From Chloroflexota bacterium (GTDB taxonomy: Bacteria; Chloroflexota; Anaerolineae; Anaerolineales; UBA4823), in the NCBI GenBank assembly GCA_023395675.1, contig JAEWYL010000137.1, forward strand, positions 1 to 15,248: a DNA stretch of 15,248 nucleotides, in the 5' to 3' direction. The notes beneath the pieces are model-generated. The model searched no databases. It was not told the DNA's origin and was given only the letters and a program-made list of their open reading frames with translations. Shown here one piece after another: positions 1 through 7,364 of the stretch. Each line of letters begins with the position of its first letter. Positions within the stretch are counted from its first letter, which is position 1. A program made the position numbers and the translations under genes.

Positions 1-19
1 TTGAGCTTGCTCAGCTCTA
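1..19 (-). terminator. Possible start of a terminator after pckA, cut by window edge
   Basis: Right at the pckA stop there is a small inverted repeat: GAGCT at 3-7 pairs with AGCTC at 13-17 across a 5-base loop. The T-tract that would confirm a rho-independent terminator would lie outside the window. Five base pairs alone are weak evidence. Confidence 0.2.
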
Positions 20-1657
20 AATTTTCGGTCCCGCCGCCCGCACTTCCGCGGGGGCCTGGTTCTCGAACTTCTTGAAGTTGTCAATAAAGCGCGAGGCCAG
101 GCCGCGGTATTTCTTCATATAGGCCTCCTGGTTGGGCCAGGAGGAGGCCGGGTTGAGCACGCTGTCGGGCACGCCGGGCGCGCAGGTGGGCACCTCGAAG
201 CCGAAAATGGGGTCGGTGTAGTACTCCACGTTCAGCAGTTCCCCGTCCAGGGCGGCGTTGAGCAGGGCGCGGGTGTACTTGATGCTGATGCGCTTGCCGA
301 TGCCGTACGGCCCGCCCACCCAGCCGGTGTTCAGCAGCCAGCAGTTTGCGTCGTAGCGCAGGATCTTCTTCTTCAAGAGATCGGCGTAGAAAGCCGGGTG
401 GTGCACCATGAAGGGGCCGCCGAAACAGGTGGAGAAGGTGATCTCCGGCTCTTCGCCCAGGCCGATCTCGGTGCCTGCGATCTTGGAAGTGTAACCGGAG
501 ATGAAGTGGTACATGGCCTGCTCCACGCTGAGCCGGGCGATGGGGGGCATGACGCCGGAGGCGTCGCAGGTGAGGAGCACGATATTCTTCGGATGACCGC
601 CGCGCTTTTCCGGCAGCGCGTTCTCGATGAACTCCAGGGGATACGAAGCGCGCGTGTTCTCGGTGAGGGTATCGTCGTCCAGGTCGATCAGGCGGGTGAC
701 TGGATCGTAGACGACGTTCTCGAGGATGGTCCCGAAGCGGCGGGTGGTGGCGTAAATCTCCGGCTCCGCCGATTCCGAGAGGCCGATCACCTTGGCGTAG
801 CAGCCCCCTTCGAAGTTGAACACGCCCTCGTCGCTCCAGCCGTGCTCGTCGTCGCCGATCAGGCTGCGGGCGGGGTCGGCGGACAGCGTGGTCTTGCCGG
901 TGCCGGAGAGACCGAAGAACAGGGCCGTATCACCCTCCCGGCCCATGTTCGCCGAGCAGTGCATGGTCATCACCCCCTGCAGCGGGAGCAGGTAGTTCAT
1001 GATGGTGAAGACCGATTTTTTGATCTCGCCCGCATATCCGGTATTCCCGATGATGCAGAGCTGCTGGTCGAAATTCAGGGCGATAAAGGTCTCGCTGGGC
1101 GTGCCGTCCACCTGGGGAAAAGCCTTGAATCCGGGCACCGCGATCACGGTGAAATCGGGTACGTGCCGGCGGTACTCGTCATTGGTGCCCGGGGTGATGA
1201 ACATATTGCGGGCAAACATACTGTGCCAGGCCATCTCGGTCAGGATGCGGACCGGGAGGCGGTATTCAGGGTCGGCGCCGGCGTAGCAGTCCTGGACGAA
1301 GATATCCCGACCCTGGAGGTATCCCTGCACACGGCTGAACAGCTCGTTGAATTTCTCCGTGCTAAAGGGGCGGTTGTACTGGCCCCACCAGATCTGGCCT
1401 TCGGTGGTCGGTTCGCGGACGATAAATTTGTCGTTGGCGGCGCGAGCGGTGTGCTTCCCGGTGTCCACCACGAACGGGCCGGAGCGGCTGAGCCTGCCCT
1501 CCCCGCGGAAAACGGCCTCTTCGTACAGGGCCTCGACCGGCAGATTCCAGTAGGCCTTGCGCAGGTTTGACAGCCCGTGGTTCGCCAGGCCGAAATCAGC
1601 TTTCCGTGCGGCGGCCTCAGTTTCGGCCGGGGTTTTGATGTTCAGCAAGTTGTTCAT
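17..1657 (-). CDS. pckA: ATP-dependent phosphoenolpyruvate carboxykinase
   Basis: This 546-residue cytosolic enzyme converts oxaloacetate and ATP to PEP, CO2 and ADP, the entry step of gluconeogenesis; in some anaerobes it runs in reverse. The length is typical for the ATP-type family. The kinase P-loop GLSGTGKTTLS spans residues 249-259 with K255. The metal/ATP motif IGDDEHGW follows at 267-274, and NFEGGCYAK at 281-289. An IWWGQYNRPF stretch near 89-98 matches the family's N-domain motif. One deviation is visible: the usual TGRSPKDK signature reads TARAANDK (70-77), keeping the arginine (R72) but changing its neighbours. The ATG at 1655-1657 follows a purine-rich Shine-Dalgarno (AGAAGAGAG) that overlaps the stop region of the upstream aminotransferase. 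The gap is only 10 bp, so the two genes are very likely one operon. The stop is TAG at 17-19. The family assignment is secure; the direction in vivo is inference. Confidence 0.97.
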   Translation of the reverse strand: MNNLLNIKTPAETEAAARKADFGLANHGLSNLRKAYWNLPVEALYEEAVFRGEGRLSRSGPFVVDTGKHTARAANDKFIVREPTTEGQIWWGQYNRPFSTEKFNELFSRVQGYLQGRDIFVQDCYAGADPEYRLPVRILTEMAWHSMFARNMFITPGTNDEYRRHVPDFTVIAVPGFKAFPQVDGTPSETFIALNFDQQLCIIGNTGYAGEIKKSVFTIMNYLLPLQGVMTMHCSANMGREGDTALFFGLSGTGKTTLSADPARSLIGDDEHGWSDEGVFNFEGGCYAKVIGLSESAEPEIYATTRRFGTILENVVYDPVTRLIDLDDDTLTENTRASYPLEFIENALPEKRGGHPKNIVLLTCDASGVMPPIARLSVEQAMYHFISGYTSKIAGTEIGLGEEPEITFSTCFGGPFMVHHPAFYADLLKKKILRYDANCWLLNTGWVGGPYGIGKRISIKYTRALLNAALDGELLNVEYYTDPIFGFEVPTCAPGVPDSVLNPASSWPNQEAYMKKYRGLASRFIDNFKKFENQAPAEVRAAGPKI

Positions 1658-1667
1658 CTCTCTCTTC

Positions 1668-2885
1668 TCACATCCAATCGCGGATAAGCTTGCGGTCGCC
1701 GATGTAGATTTCGTTGGGCGAGTTCGGATCCAGGGCCCATTTGATACGCTCCACGGCAGTGGTGATATCTTTGACGCTCCCGGCGAAACTCAGGCGCAGG
1801 TGGCCTTCCATCCCGAACTCTTTCCCGGGCACGGTCACCACCAGGGCTTTCTTCAGCAGGAAATCCGCCAGCTTGACCGAATCGTTGGAGTAGGCGCGGA
1901 AATCCGGGAGGATGTAGAAAGTGCCCGCAGGTTTGGTGTAGCGCACGCCGTTGAAGGTGCTCAGCTCCTGGACAATCACCTCGCGGTTATTCTCGAACTG
2001 GAGGCGCAGGTTCTCCACCACGCTCTGCATCCCCGTCAGGGCCCCTTCGGCCGCGGCCTGGAGGACGACCGAGGTGCAGGAGGTGGTCTGAGCCTGGACG
2101 TTGTTGATCACCTCGACCAGCTTGCGCGGGGCGATCACCCAGCCGATGCGGAAGCCGGTCATTCCGTAGAGCTTCGAGACGCCGTTCACCACGATCAGCA
2201 TGCTGGAATCAATGTCTTTGTCCGTGAAGCGGTAGGCCGGCACCGCACGCTTGCCGTCGAAGACCAGCTTATGGTAGATGTCGTCCAGAATGAGAAAGAT
2301 CTTTTTCCGCTCGCAAAATTCGACCACCTCGGCGATGAAGTCTTCCGAGAAGACCATGCCGGAGGGATTGTTCGGGCTGTTGACGATGATCGCTTTGGTG
2401 TAAGAGCTGACTGCCTGCTCGATATCCTTCATACGGGGGTGAAAAGTGCCGTCCTCCGGGGTGACGACCACCGGGATGCCGTAGCACATCTTGACCATCT
2501 CGGGATAGCTGACCCAGTAAGGAGCGAGGATGATGACCTCATCCTGAGGGTTGAGGATGCTGAAAAGGATATTGAAAAGGGACTGCTTGGCCCCGGAGGA
2601 GACGATCACGTTCTCCGGCGCGGGGCAGCGTTCGTAATTTTCTTCTGTGTAGCGAATGATGGCTTTTTTGAGGGAGGGAGTTCCATCCGGGGGCGTGTAT
2701 TTGACGTCTCCCCCGGTCAACTTCGCAGCCGAGCTGAGGATGGCGGTGATCGGCGTCTTGTTTTTCGGCTCGCCAATGCCCATATTGATAACCTGCTCGC
2801 CGCGCTCGCGCAGCAATCTGGCCTCTTCGTTGAGCCGGAAGGTTGGCGACTCAGCAATTTGCCTGGCAAGTTGGCTGATGATCAT
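1668..2885 (-). CDS. PLP-dependent class I/II aminotransferase (aspartate aminotransferase-like)
   Basis: This 405-residue cytosolic fold-type I transaminase has all the landmark residues: the PLP-contact motif NSPNNPSG at 169-176, DDIY at 201-204 for the pyridine nitrogen and ring hydroxyl, the Schiff-base lysine K238 in SKLYGMTGFRIGW, and the substrate-carboxylate arginine R364 in LRLSFAG. The pattern is closest to subgroup I-gamma/Ib aspartate aminotransferases, but the amino donor cannot be fixed from sequence. The ATG at 2883-2885 follows AGGAGAAAGGG, an excellent Shine-Dalgarno. It is the first gene of a two-gene operon with pckA. An aspartate specificity would yield oxaloacetate, the PEPCK substrate; that link is inference. 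A promoter is proposed about 130 bp upstream. Its C-terminus (residues about 388-405) is short and charged. Alternatives are alanine, aromatic or kynurenine aminotransferase. Confidence 0.93.
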   Translation of the reverse strand: MIISQLARQIAESPTFRLNEEARLLRERGEQVINMGIGEPKNKTPITAILSSAAKLTGGDVKYTPPDGTPSLKKAIIRYTEENYERCPAPENVIVSSGAKQSLFNILFSILNPQDEVIILAPYWVSYPEMVKMCYGIPVVVTPEDGTFHPRMKDIEQAVSSYTKAIIVNSPNNPSGMVFSEDFIAEVVEFCERKKIFLILDDIYHKLVFDGKRAVPAYRFTDKDIDSSMLIVVNGVSKLYGMTGFRIGWVIAPRKLVEVINNVQAQTTSCTSVVLQAAAEGALTGMQSVVENLRLQFENNREVIVQELSTFNGVRYTKPAGTFYILPDFRAYSNDSVKLADFLLKKALVVTVPGKEFGMEGHLRLSFAGSVKDITTAVERIKWALDPNSPNEIYIGDRKLIRDWM

Positions 2886-2939
2886 GGATGCCCTTTCTCC
2901 TGTAGACCGTACACGTGTTCCGGCCGCGTGTCGAATTCA

Positions 2940-2999
2940 GCCAGGCGCGGGTGATTGAAGAGGACGCGACCAGAATAGATTGAGAACCATGCGCCTGGC
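2940..2999 (-). promoter_or_regulatory. Leader stem in the aminotransferase-pckA 5' UTR
   Basis: GCCAGGCGC (2940-2948) and GCGCCTGGC (2991-2999) form a perfect GC-rich 9-bp stem closing a 42-base loop, inside the predicted leader transcript. It could be a cis-regulatory RNA or a plain stabilising structure. I recognise no known riboswitch class. No terminator or anti-Shine-Dalgarno pairing is obvious. Confidence 0.3.
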
Positions 3000-3011
3000 A
3001 ACGGCGCGAAT

Positions 3012-3040
3012 AGTTTAGCTGGATTCGAAAGGGCCGTCAA
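3012..3040 (-). promoter_or_regulatory. Sigma-70-type promoter for the aminotransferase-pckA operon
   Basis: Read on the minus strand, TTGACG (3035-3040) is followed by exactly 17 bases and TAAACT (3012-3017). This is close to the TTGACA/TATAAT consensus, and no better match is seen nearer the gene. The predicted transcription start is near 3005, giving a leader of about 120 bases before the aminotransferase ATG. Confidence 0.62.
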
Positions 3041-3048
3041 TGTGATAT

Positions 3049-3060
3049 TCATCCGGATGA
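3049..3060. promoter_or_regulatory. 12-bp perfect palindrome, candidate operator
   Basis: TCATCCGGATGA is a perfect 12-base palindrome lying 8 bp upstream of the leftward -35 box. Its centre is roughly 50 bp upstream of the predicted start, a common place for an activator or for a repressor contacting the promoter. No regulator gene is present in the window, so the binding protein is unknown. Confidence 0.35.
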
Positions 3061-3081
3061 TGGCTGTCAGGATTCAGAGGG

Positions 3082-3115
3082 GAAAAGCGCGGAAACGATA
3101 AAAAAAGCGCTTTTC
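3082..3115. repeat. 9-bp inverted repeat with AT-rich loop
   Basis: GAAAAGCGC (3082-3090) pairs perfectly with GCGCTTTTC (3107-3115) across a 16-base A-rich loop. The right arm is also part of a 12-base local palindrome, AAAAGCGCTTTT (3103-3114). On the plus strand it is followed by GCCGG and five Ts; on the minus strand the local palindrome runs into a T-tract. It lies between the two promoters and downstream of neither gene, so it could be a bidirectional insulator hairpin or a protein-binding site. Confidence 0.4.
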
Positions 3116-3193
3116 GCCGGTTTTTCGCGATCTCGCTAATTTCCAAATTATCCCTTTCGCAAACTAACAGTGCAACCCTGTTTATCCCGATGC

Positions 3194-3222
3194 TTGACGA
3201 CTGGGTAACAGCCGTCTACAAT
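3194..3222 (+). promoter_or_regulatory. Sigma-70-type promoter for the FAD/Fe-S dehydrogenase
   Basis: TTGACG (3194-3199), a 17-base spacer, and TACAAT (3217-3222) make a near-consensus promoter. A second TACAAT overlaps at 3222-3227 with a less good spacing. The predicted start near 3229 gives a 5' leader of about 45 bases to the preferred ATG at 3274. Confidence 0.7.
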
Positions 3223-3273
3223 ACAATTGGACCGTGATCCAGGCACAGGGCCTTGTTCCGGAGACCTCCACCC

Positions 3274-6200
3274 ATGCGAAATCCATTTGGTTATTATCGA
3301 AGAAAACGGGTCATCGTCGAACGGGCCGCGCGCCGGAACCTGCAGCACAGGCTGCAGGAGGCAGACCGGCGGGATAAAGAGAGCCAGAAGCGTTGGGAAC
3401 GGCGCCTGGAGTGGGGGCGTGCTTACGACAGCCGGGTGATCTCGGCCCTGGACCTGGTGCAGCGGGCGGAATACCCCGGGGACGAGATTGAGCAAATCGC
3501 GGACGCGGCGGCGAACACCATCGAGTGGCGTATCGGTCGCTGGGAGGCCGGCGCGGAGGGCTGGAGCAGCGCGCCGGGCCGGTTTGCCAGCCGCGCCTGG
3601 GTGCGCCTGCTCTTCGACGAAAACGGCGAGCCGTCCGGTTTTCTCTGCTGGAGCGAGCGGCGCGGCGAGCTGCAATCCGGGTTGGAGGCGGCCAGCCTGA
3701 GACAGGCTTTGCGCCGCCTGCACCTGCCGGCGAATATCCACGGCGCAGCGCGTGAGAATGGAAAGCCCTCCCGGATACCTGCAGTCACCTCCACCGGGCT
3801 GAACCGCATCCTGCAAGACTGCGCGCGTGAAATCCAGGCCTCCATCCAGGGCGAGGTGAGACTGGACCCGGTCTCCCGCCTGCTGTACAGTACCGACGCC
3901 TCCATTTACCAGATCGAGCCCCTGGGCGTGGTCTTTCCCCGCAGCCAGGCGGAGCTGGCCGCCGCGGTCAGGATCGCCTCGGCCTACGGAGTGCCGGTGC
4001 TCGCCCGGGGCGCGGGCTCGAGCCTCGCCGGGCAGGCGATCGGCCCGGCCCTGATCCTGGATTGTTCCCGCTACCTCAACCGGATCGTGGCGATCCATCC
4101 CGAAACGCGCACGGCGATGGTCGAGCCCGGGGTGGTGCTCAGCCAGCTAAATCGCGAGCTGTCCCGGTACGGGCTGCAGTTCGGCCCGGACCCTGCCTCC
4201 GCCGAGCGGGCCACGGTGGGCGGCAGCATCGCCAACAACGCCTCCGGCTCGCACTCGATCCTGTACGGGATGGCAGCCGACCATCTCCTATCGGCGCAGG
4301 TGGTGCTGGCTGACGGCTCTCAGGCCTTTTTTTCCGCCATTTCCATCGAGGAAGCCCGCCGCAGAGCCGGGCTGGAAGAGCCGCCGGACCCACGCGGGCT
4401 GCCCTACGCCTCGGAACATAAGCTCGAAGCCGATATTTACCGGGCGGCCTGCATGATCCGAGAAGCATACGGGGATGAAATTCGGAGATCCTGGCCCCGC
4501 ACCTGGAGGAGCGCCTCCGGCTATAACCTAAACTATCTCCTGCCCTGGTCGCCGGGACGCCCGCCGTTTTGGGGCCCGGAGACGGGCGTCGCCCGCTACG
4601 GGTATGCGGGGTCCGGGGAGTATCCCCCCGTCTCCCCGGGCTGTCTCAATCTTGCGCCCCTGCTGGCGGGTTCGGAGGGCACCCTGGCGGTGATGAGCCA
4701 GCTGACCCTGAACCTGGTCCCGCTCCCGAAGCAGACGATCCTGGCTGTGCTGCCCTATGCCAGCGTCGCGGCCGCCTGCGCCGCGGTGCCTGAGATCCTC
4801 AAAGAGACCCAACCCTCGGCGGTTGAGCTGATCCCCCGAACCCTGGTGAAACGGGCGCGCGAAATCCCCGCCTACGCGCGCATGGCCGGATTTTGGGACC
4901 AGCTCAGGCAGGAGGGCGAGCCGGAGGCCCTGCTGGCGGTTGAATTCTCGGGCGAGGATCTGGACGCGCTGCGCGTCCGGGCGGACCGCCTGAGGCCCAG
5001 GGGCTACGTTGCGGTTGCGAAAGAGGAGCAGGAGCAGGTCTGGAGGGTGCGTAAAGCCGGCCTGGGCCTGCTGCTCTCACGCCCGGGGGATGAGAAACCG
5101 GCGGCATTCATCGAGGACCTGGCCGTCCCCGTGGAGAGGCTGGACGAATTCGTGTCCGGCATGGAAAGTCTGCTGCGGAAAAATGGCTCCAGCGCCGACC
5201 TGTACGCCCACGCCTCGGCCGGCTGCCTGCATATCCGCCCGCTGCTCAATTTGAAGGACGGTGAAGGGGTGCGCCGGATGCGGGAGATCGCCGCCGAAGC
5301 GGTCGAACTGACCCTGAACCTGGCAGGGACGGTGAGCGGGGAGCACGGCGACGGCATCGCCCGCTCGCAGTGGCTCGAAAAGATGTTTGGGGCCGAGCTT
5401 CTCCAGGCTTTCCGCCAGTTGAAGCAGGCTGCCGACCCGCAGGGGCTGCTGAACCCGGGAAAGATCCTGGACGCGCCCGCCATGCACTCGAACCTGCGCT
5501 ACGGGGAGACCTACCAGACGCAGGAATGGACGACGCGGCTGGATTTCAGCCCTGAGGGCGGTCTGAGCGGCGCGGTCGAGCAGTGCAACGGGGCCGGTGT
5601 CTGCCGGAAAGACGGGGGTGTGATGTGCCCTTCCTTCCAGGCCACCCGGGAGGAGATGCACAGCACGCGCGGGCGGGCAAACCTGCTGCGGGCGATGCTC
5701 TCCGGCAATTTCCCGGCAGGCATGCAGGACGAGAAAGCGGTCTACCAGGCCATGGATCTGTGCCTGGCCTGTAAAGGATGCAGGGCGGAGTGCCCATCCG
5801 GGGTGGATATGGCCAAACTCAAGTACGAGTTCATGGCCCAGTATTACTCCCACCACCGCCGCCCGCTGAGGGACTTCCTCTTTGCCTACATCCACCGGCT
5901 GGCCGGGTGGGGATCACCCCTGGCCTCGCTGCTGAATCCCCTGATGAACTCCCGCTTCGCCGGCAGCCTGTTTCGCCGCTTCCTGGGGCTGGCTGCAGCC
6001 CGGCCGTTCCCGCAGTTCCAACGCGAGAGCCTCTTCGAGCTGGCTGGCCGGGAGGGGAAAGGGCAGCTGGCGGCAGGCGGGCGTGAGAAAGCCCTGTTCC
6101 TCGCCGACGCCTTCAGCGTTTATTTCTACCCCGGGCAGGGTCTGGCGTCCCTCAGGCTCCTGGAGCGCGCGCAGGTGCAGGTGAGCCTGCTGAGGACCAT

Positions 6201-6873
6201 CGGGGCAGGCCGGACCCTGATTTCGAAAGGCTTTCTGGACGCCGCCCGCCGCCATGCCCGGGAGCTGGTGGATGAGATCTACCGGCTCGACCCGGGCGGG
6301 ACTCTCCCCGTCATCGGCATCGAGCCTTCCGAGATCCTCACCTTGAGAGACGAGTACCGCGCGCTTCTGCCCGGTGATGCTCGGGTCGAGGGCCTGGCAA
6401 AGCGAGCCTGGATGCTCGACGAATACCTGCTGCGGCAGGGAAGGGACGGAAAAAGGCGCATCGAAGCGCTGCTCCCGGCCCGCAAGGTCAGCTCGATCCA
6501 GTTTCCGGCTGCCCCCCAGCCGCCTAAACCGCTGGTCTACCTGCACGCGCACTGCTACCAGAAAGCCCAGCCTCCCTGCGAGGATGGCGAGCCCTCCGGG
6601 GTCCAGGCCACCATACGCATGCTGGAAACGGCGGGCTACCGGGTAGAGCTGATTGATTCCGGCTGCTGCGGGGTGGCGGGCGCATTTGGATACGAGACAG
6701 AGCATTACGAACTGTCGTTGAAAGTCGGTGAAAAGCTCCTGGAAACGGTGCGGACCGCGCTGCCGGGAGCGGAGATCGCCGCCAGCGGGGTTTCCTGCAA
6801 GGCGCAGATCGAGGATGGCGCCGGCAGGCAGACCTCGCACCCGGTTGAACTGGTGGAGAGGGCCACACGTTGA
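3274..6873 (+). CDS. FAD/iron-sulfur D-2-hydroxyacid dehydrogenase (YdiJ/GlcD-GlpC type) with N-terminal extension
   Basis: This 1199-residue protein probably oxidises a D-2-hydroxyacid (lactate, glycolate or 2-hydroxyglutarate) and passes electrons to a quinone or other acceptor at the membrane face. Order of parts: (a) residues 1-175, an extension that starts basic and helical, with no recognised domain; (b) PCMH-type FAD-binding domain about 210-480 with the loop RGAGSSLAGQA near 245-255 and GGSIANNASG near 316-325; (c) FAD-oxidase C-terminal domain about 490-735 with GEHGDG at 689-694; (d) ferredoxin-like Cys set C771, C777, C785 and C830-xx-C833-xx-C836-xxx-C840-P, enough for two 4Fe-4S clusters; (e) a C-terminal CCG-type domain with GCCGVAGAFGYE at 1130-1141. 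Parts (b)-(e) match YdiJ-like enzymes of about 1000 residues; the extension is extra. I chose the ATG at 3274 because GGAG lies 10 bases upstream; a TTG at 3253 is an in-frame alternative (1206 residues). The substrate is not determinable here. Confidence 0.9.
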   Translation: MRNPFGYYRRKRVIVERAARRNLQHRLQEADRRDKESQKRWERRLEWGRAYDSRVISALDLVQRAEYPGDEIEQIADAAANTIEWRIGRWEAGAEGWSSAPGRFASRAWVRLLFDENGEPSGFLCWSERRGELQSGLEAASLRQALRRLHLPANIHGAARENGKPSRIPAVTSTGLNRILQDCAREIQASIQGEVRLDPVSRLLYSTDASIYQIEPLGVVFPRSQAELAAAVRIASAYGVPVLARGAGSSLAGQAIGPALILDCSRYLNRIVAIHPETRTAMVEPGVVLSQLNRELSRYGLQFGPDPASAERATVGGSIANNASGSHSILYGMAADHLLSAQVVLADGSQAFFSAISIEEARRRAGLEEPPDPRGLPYASEHKLEADIYRAACMIREAYGDEIRRSWPRTWRSASGYNLNYLLPWSPGRPPFWGPETGVARYGYAGSGEYPPVSPGCLNLAPLLAGSEGTLAVMSQLTLNLVPLPKQTILAVLPYASVAAACAAVPEILKETQPSAVELIPRTLVKRAREIPAYARMAGFWDQLRQEGEPEALLAVEFSGEDLDALRVRADRLRPRGYVAVAKEEQEQVWRVRKAGLGLLLSRPGDEKPAAFIEDLAVPVERLDEFVSGMESLLRKNGSSADLYAHASAGCLHIRPLLNLKDGEGVRRMREIAAEAVELTLNLAGTVSGEHGDGIARSQWLEKMFGAELLQAFRQLKQAADPQGLLNPGKILDAPAMHSNLRYGETYQTQEWTTRLDFSPEGGLSGAVEQCNGAGVCRKDGGVMCPSFQATREEMHSTRGRANLLRAMLSGNFPAGMQDEKAVYQAMDLCLACKGCRAECPSGVDMAKLKYEFMAQYYSHHRRPLRDFLFAYIHRLAGWGSPLASLLNPLMNSRFAGSLFRRFLGLAAARPFPQFQRESLFELAGREGKGQLAAGGREKALFLADAFSVYFYPGQGLASLRLLERAQVQVSLLRTIGAGRTLISKGFLDAARRHARELVDEIYRLDPGGTLPVIGIEPSEILTLRDEYRALLPGDARVEGLAKRAWMLDEYLLRQGRDGKRRIEALLPARKVSSIQFPAAPQPPKPLVYLHAHCYQKAQPPCEDGEPSGVQATIRMLETAGYRVELIDSGCCGVAGAFGYETEHYELSLKVGEKLLETVRTALPGAEIAASGVSCKAQIEDGAGRQTSHPVELVERATR

Positions 6874-6919
6874 TTTGATCTGGCTGGCAGGCAGTATTCA
6901 GGGGCTGCAGCAGAGGGCA

Positions 6920-6928
6920 TGGTACCCT
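6920..6928 (+). promoter_or_regulatory. Possible extended -10 element before the NTF2-fold gene
   Basis: TGGTACCCT fits the TGnTANNNT extended -10 pattern, 35 bases before the ATG at 6964. No -35 box is visible at a normal distance. The gene may instead be read through from the dehydrogenase 90 bp upstream. Confidence 0.2.
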
Positions 6929-6963
6929 GCAGGTAATGGGGAATTATTTCAGGGGAGAGAGCG

Positions 6964-7353
6964 ATGGTATATTATGACGAAACCATTGTGCGCCAATTCT
7001 ATGAAGCCTTCAATCGGGGCGACCTGACGCTGGTCAGCAAGCTGTACTCGGAGGACGTGGTTCTATACGTCCCGGGCCGCAGCCGCATCTCCGGCATTTA
7101 CCGGGGAAAAGAAGCGCTGCACAAATTATGGGAAAAACAATTCGAGCTCTCGGAGCGCACTTTCCGGCCGGAGGTGGTGACGGTGGCGGATGGAGGCGGG
7201 CATATCGTGGTCATCAGCGATATCCGCATCCTGCGTGCGGGGCGAGAGTATGCCTGGCGGAGAGTGATTGATTTCCGCATGCAGGAAAGCCGCGTCAAGG
7301 AGGCCTGGTTTTACGAAGGCAACCAGTATACCGCGGACGAAGCCTTTGCCTGA
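6964..7353 (+). CDS. NTF2/SnoaL-fold protein of unknown function
   Basis: This 129-residue soluble protein has the layout of the SnoaL-like/NTF2 superfamily. An N-terminal helix pair (ETIVRQFYEAFNRGDLTLVSKLY) leads into SEDVVLYVPGRS, then GIYRGKEALHKLWEKQFEL and a run of beta strands ending in RVIDFRMQESRVKEAWFYEGNQY. Such proteins form a cone-shaped cavity that binds small ligands; members include isomerases, cyclases and many with no known activity. No signal peptide or membrane segment is present. The ATG follows AGGGGAGAG at good spacing. It lies 90 bp downstream of the dehydrogenase on the same strand, so the two may be co-transcribed, but no functional link is evident. The stop at 7353 faces the convergent GH43 stop with only 11 bp between, which includes the palindrome GGCCGGCC. 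The fold call is confident; the role is unknown. Confidence 0.85.
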   Translation: MVYYDETIVRQFYEAFNRGDLTLVSKLYSEDVVLYVPGRSRISGIYRGKEALHKLWEKQFELSERTFRPEVVTVADGGGHIVVISDIRILRAGREYAWRRVIDFRMQESRVKEAWFYEGNQYTADEAFA

Positions 7354-7364
7354 GGCCGGCCCAT

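Larger units (their letters stand above)
2886..3273. other. Divergent intergenic region, 388 bp
   Basis: No convincing gene lies here. The region holds the start signals of the aminotransferase-pckA operon (leftward) and of the FAD/Fe-S dehydrogenase (rightward), a 12-bp palindrome beside the leftward -35 box, an AT-rich hairpin near the middle and a stem in the leftward 5' leader. It is more AT-rich than the flanking genes, especially 3090-3170. Each element is listed separately. Confidence 0.85.

Noticed and set aside
398..1570. Long open frame on the plus strand across pckA
   Set aside because: It is antisense to a clear PEPCK with intact motifs. High GC leaves long stop-free antisense frames, and the translation is His/Asp/Gly/Val-rich with no domain.
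2911..2918. ACACGTGT palindrome as an operator
   Set aside because: Eight bases can occur by chance, and it lies inside the predicted leader rather than at a promoter.
1557..2954. Open frame of 465 codons opposite the aminotransferase
   Set aside because: It covers an aminotransferase with all its catalytic residues. The composition is that of an antisense GC artefact and there is no sensible ribosome-binding site.
3103..3120. Terminator for a leftward transcript at the AAAAGCGCTTTT palindrome
   Set aside because: No minus-strand gene ends here; the flanking genes point away from it. I kept it only as a hairpin or repeat.
3148..4098. Minus-strand open frame over the start of the dehydrogenase
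   Set aside because: It overlaps the plus-strand promoter and coding region, and the translation is low-complexity Arg/Gly/Pro/Ala.
7354..7364. Terminator between the convergent NTF2-fold and GH43 genes
   Set aside because: Only an 8-base palindrome GGCCGGCC is present, with no loop or T-tract.
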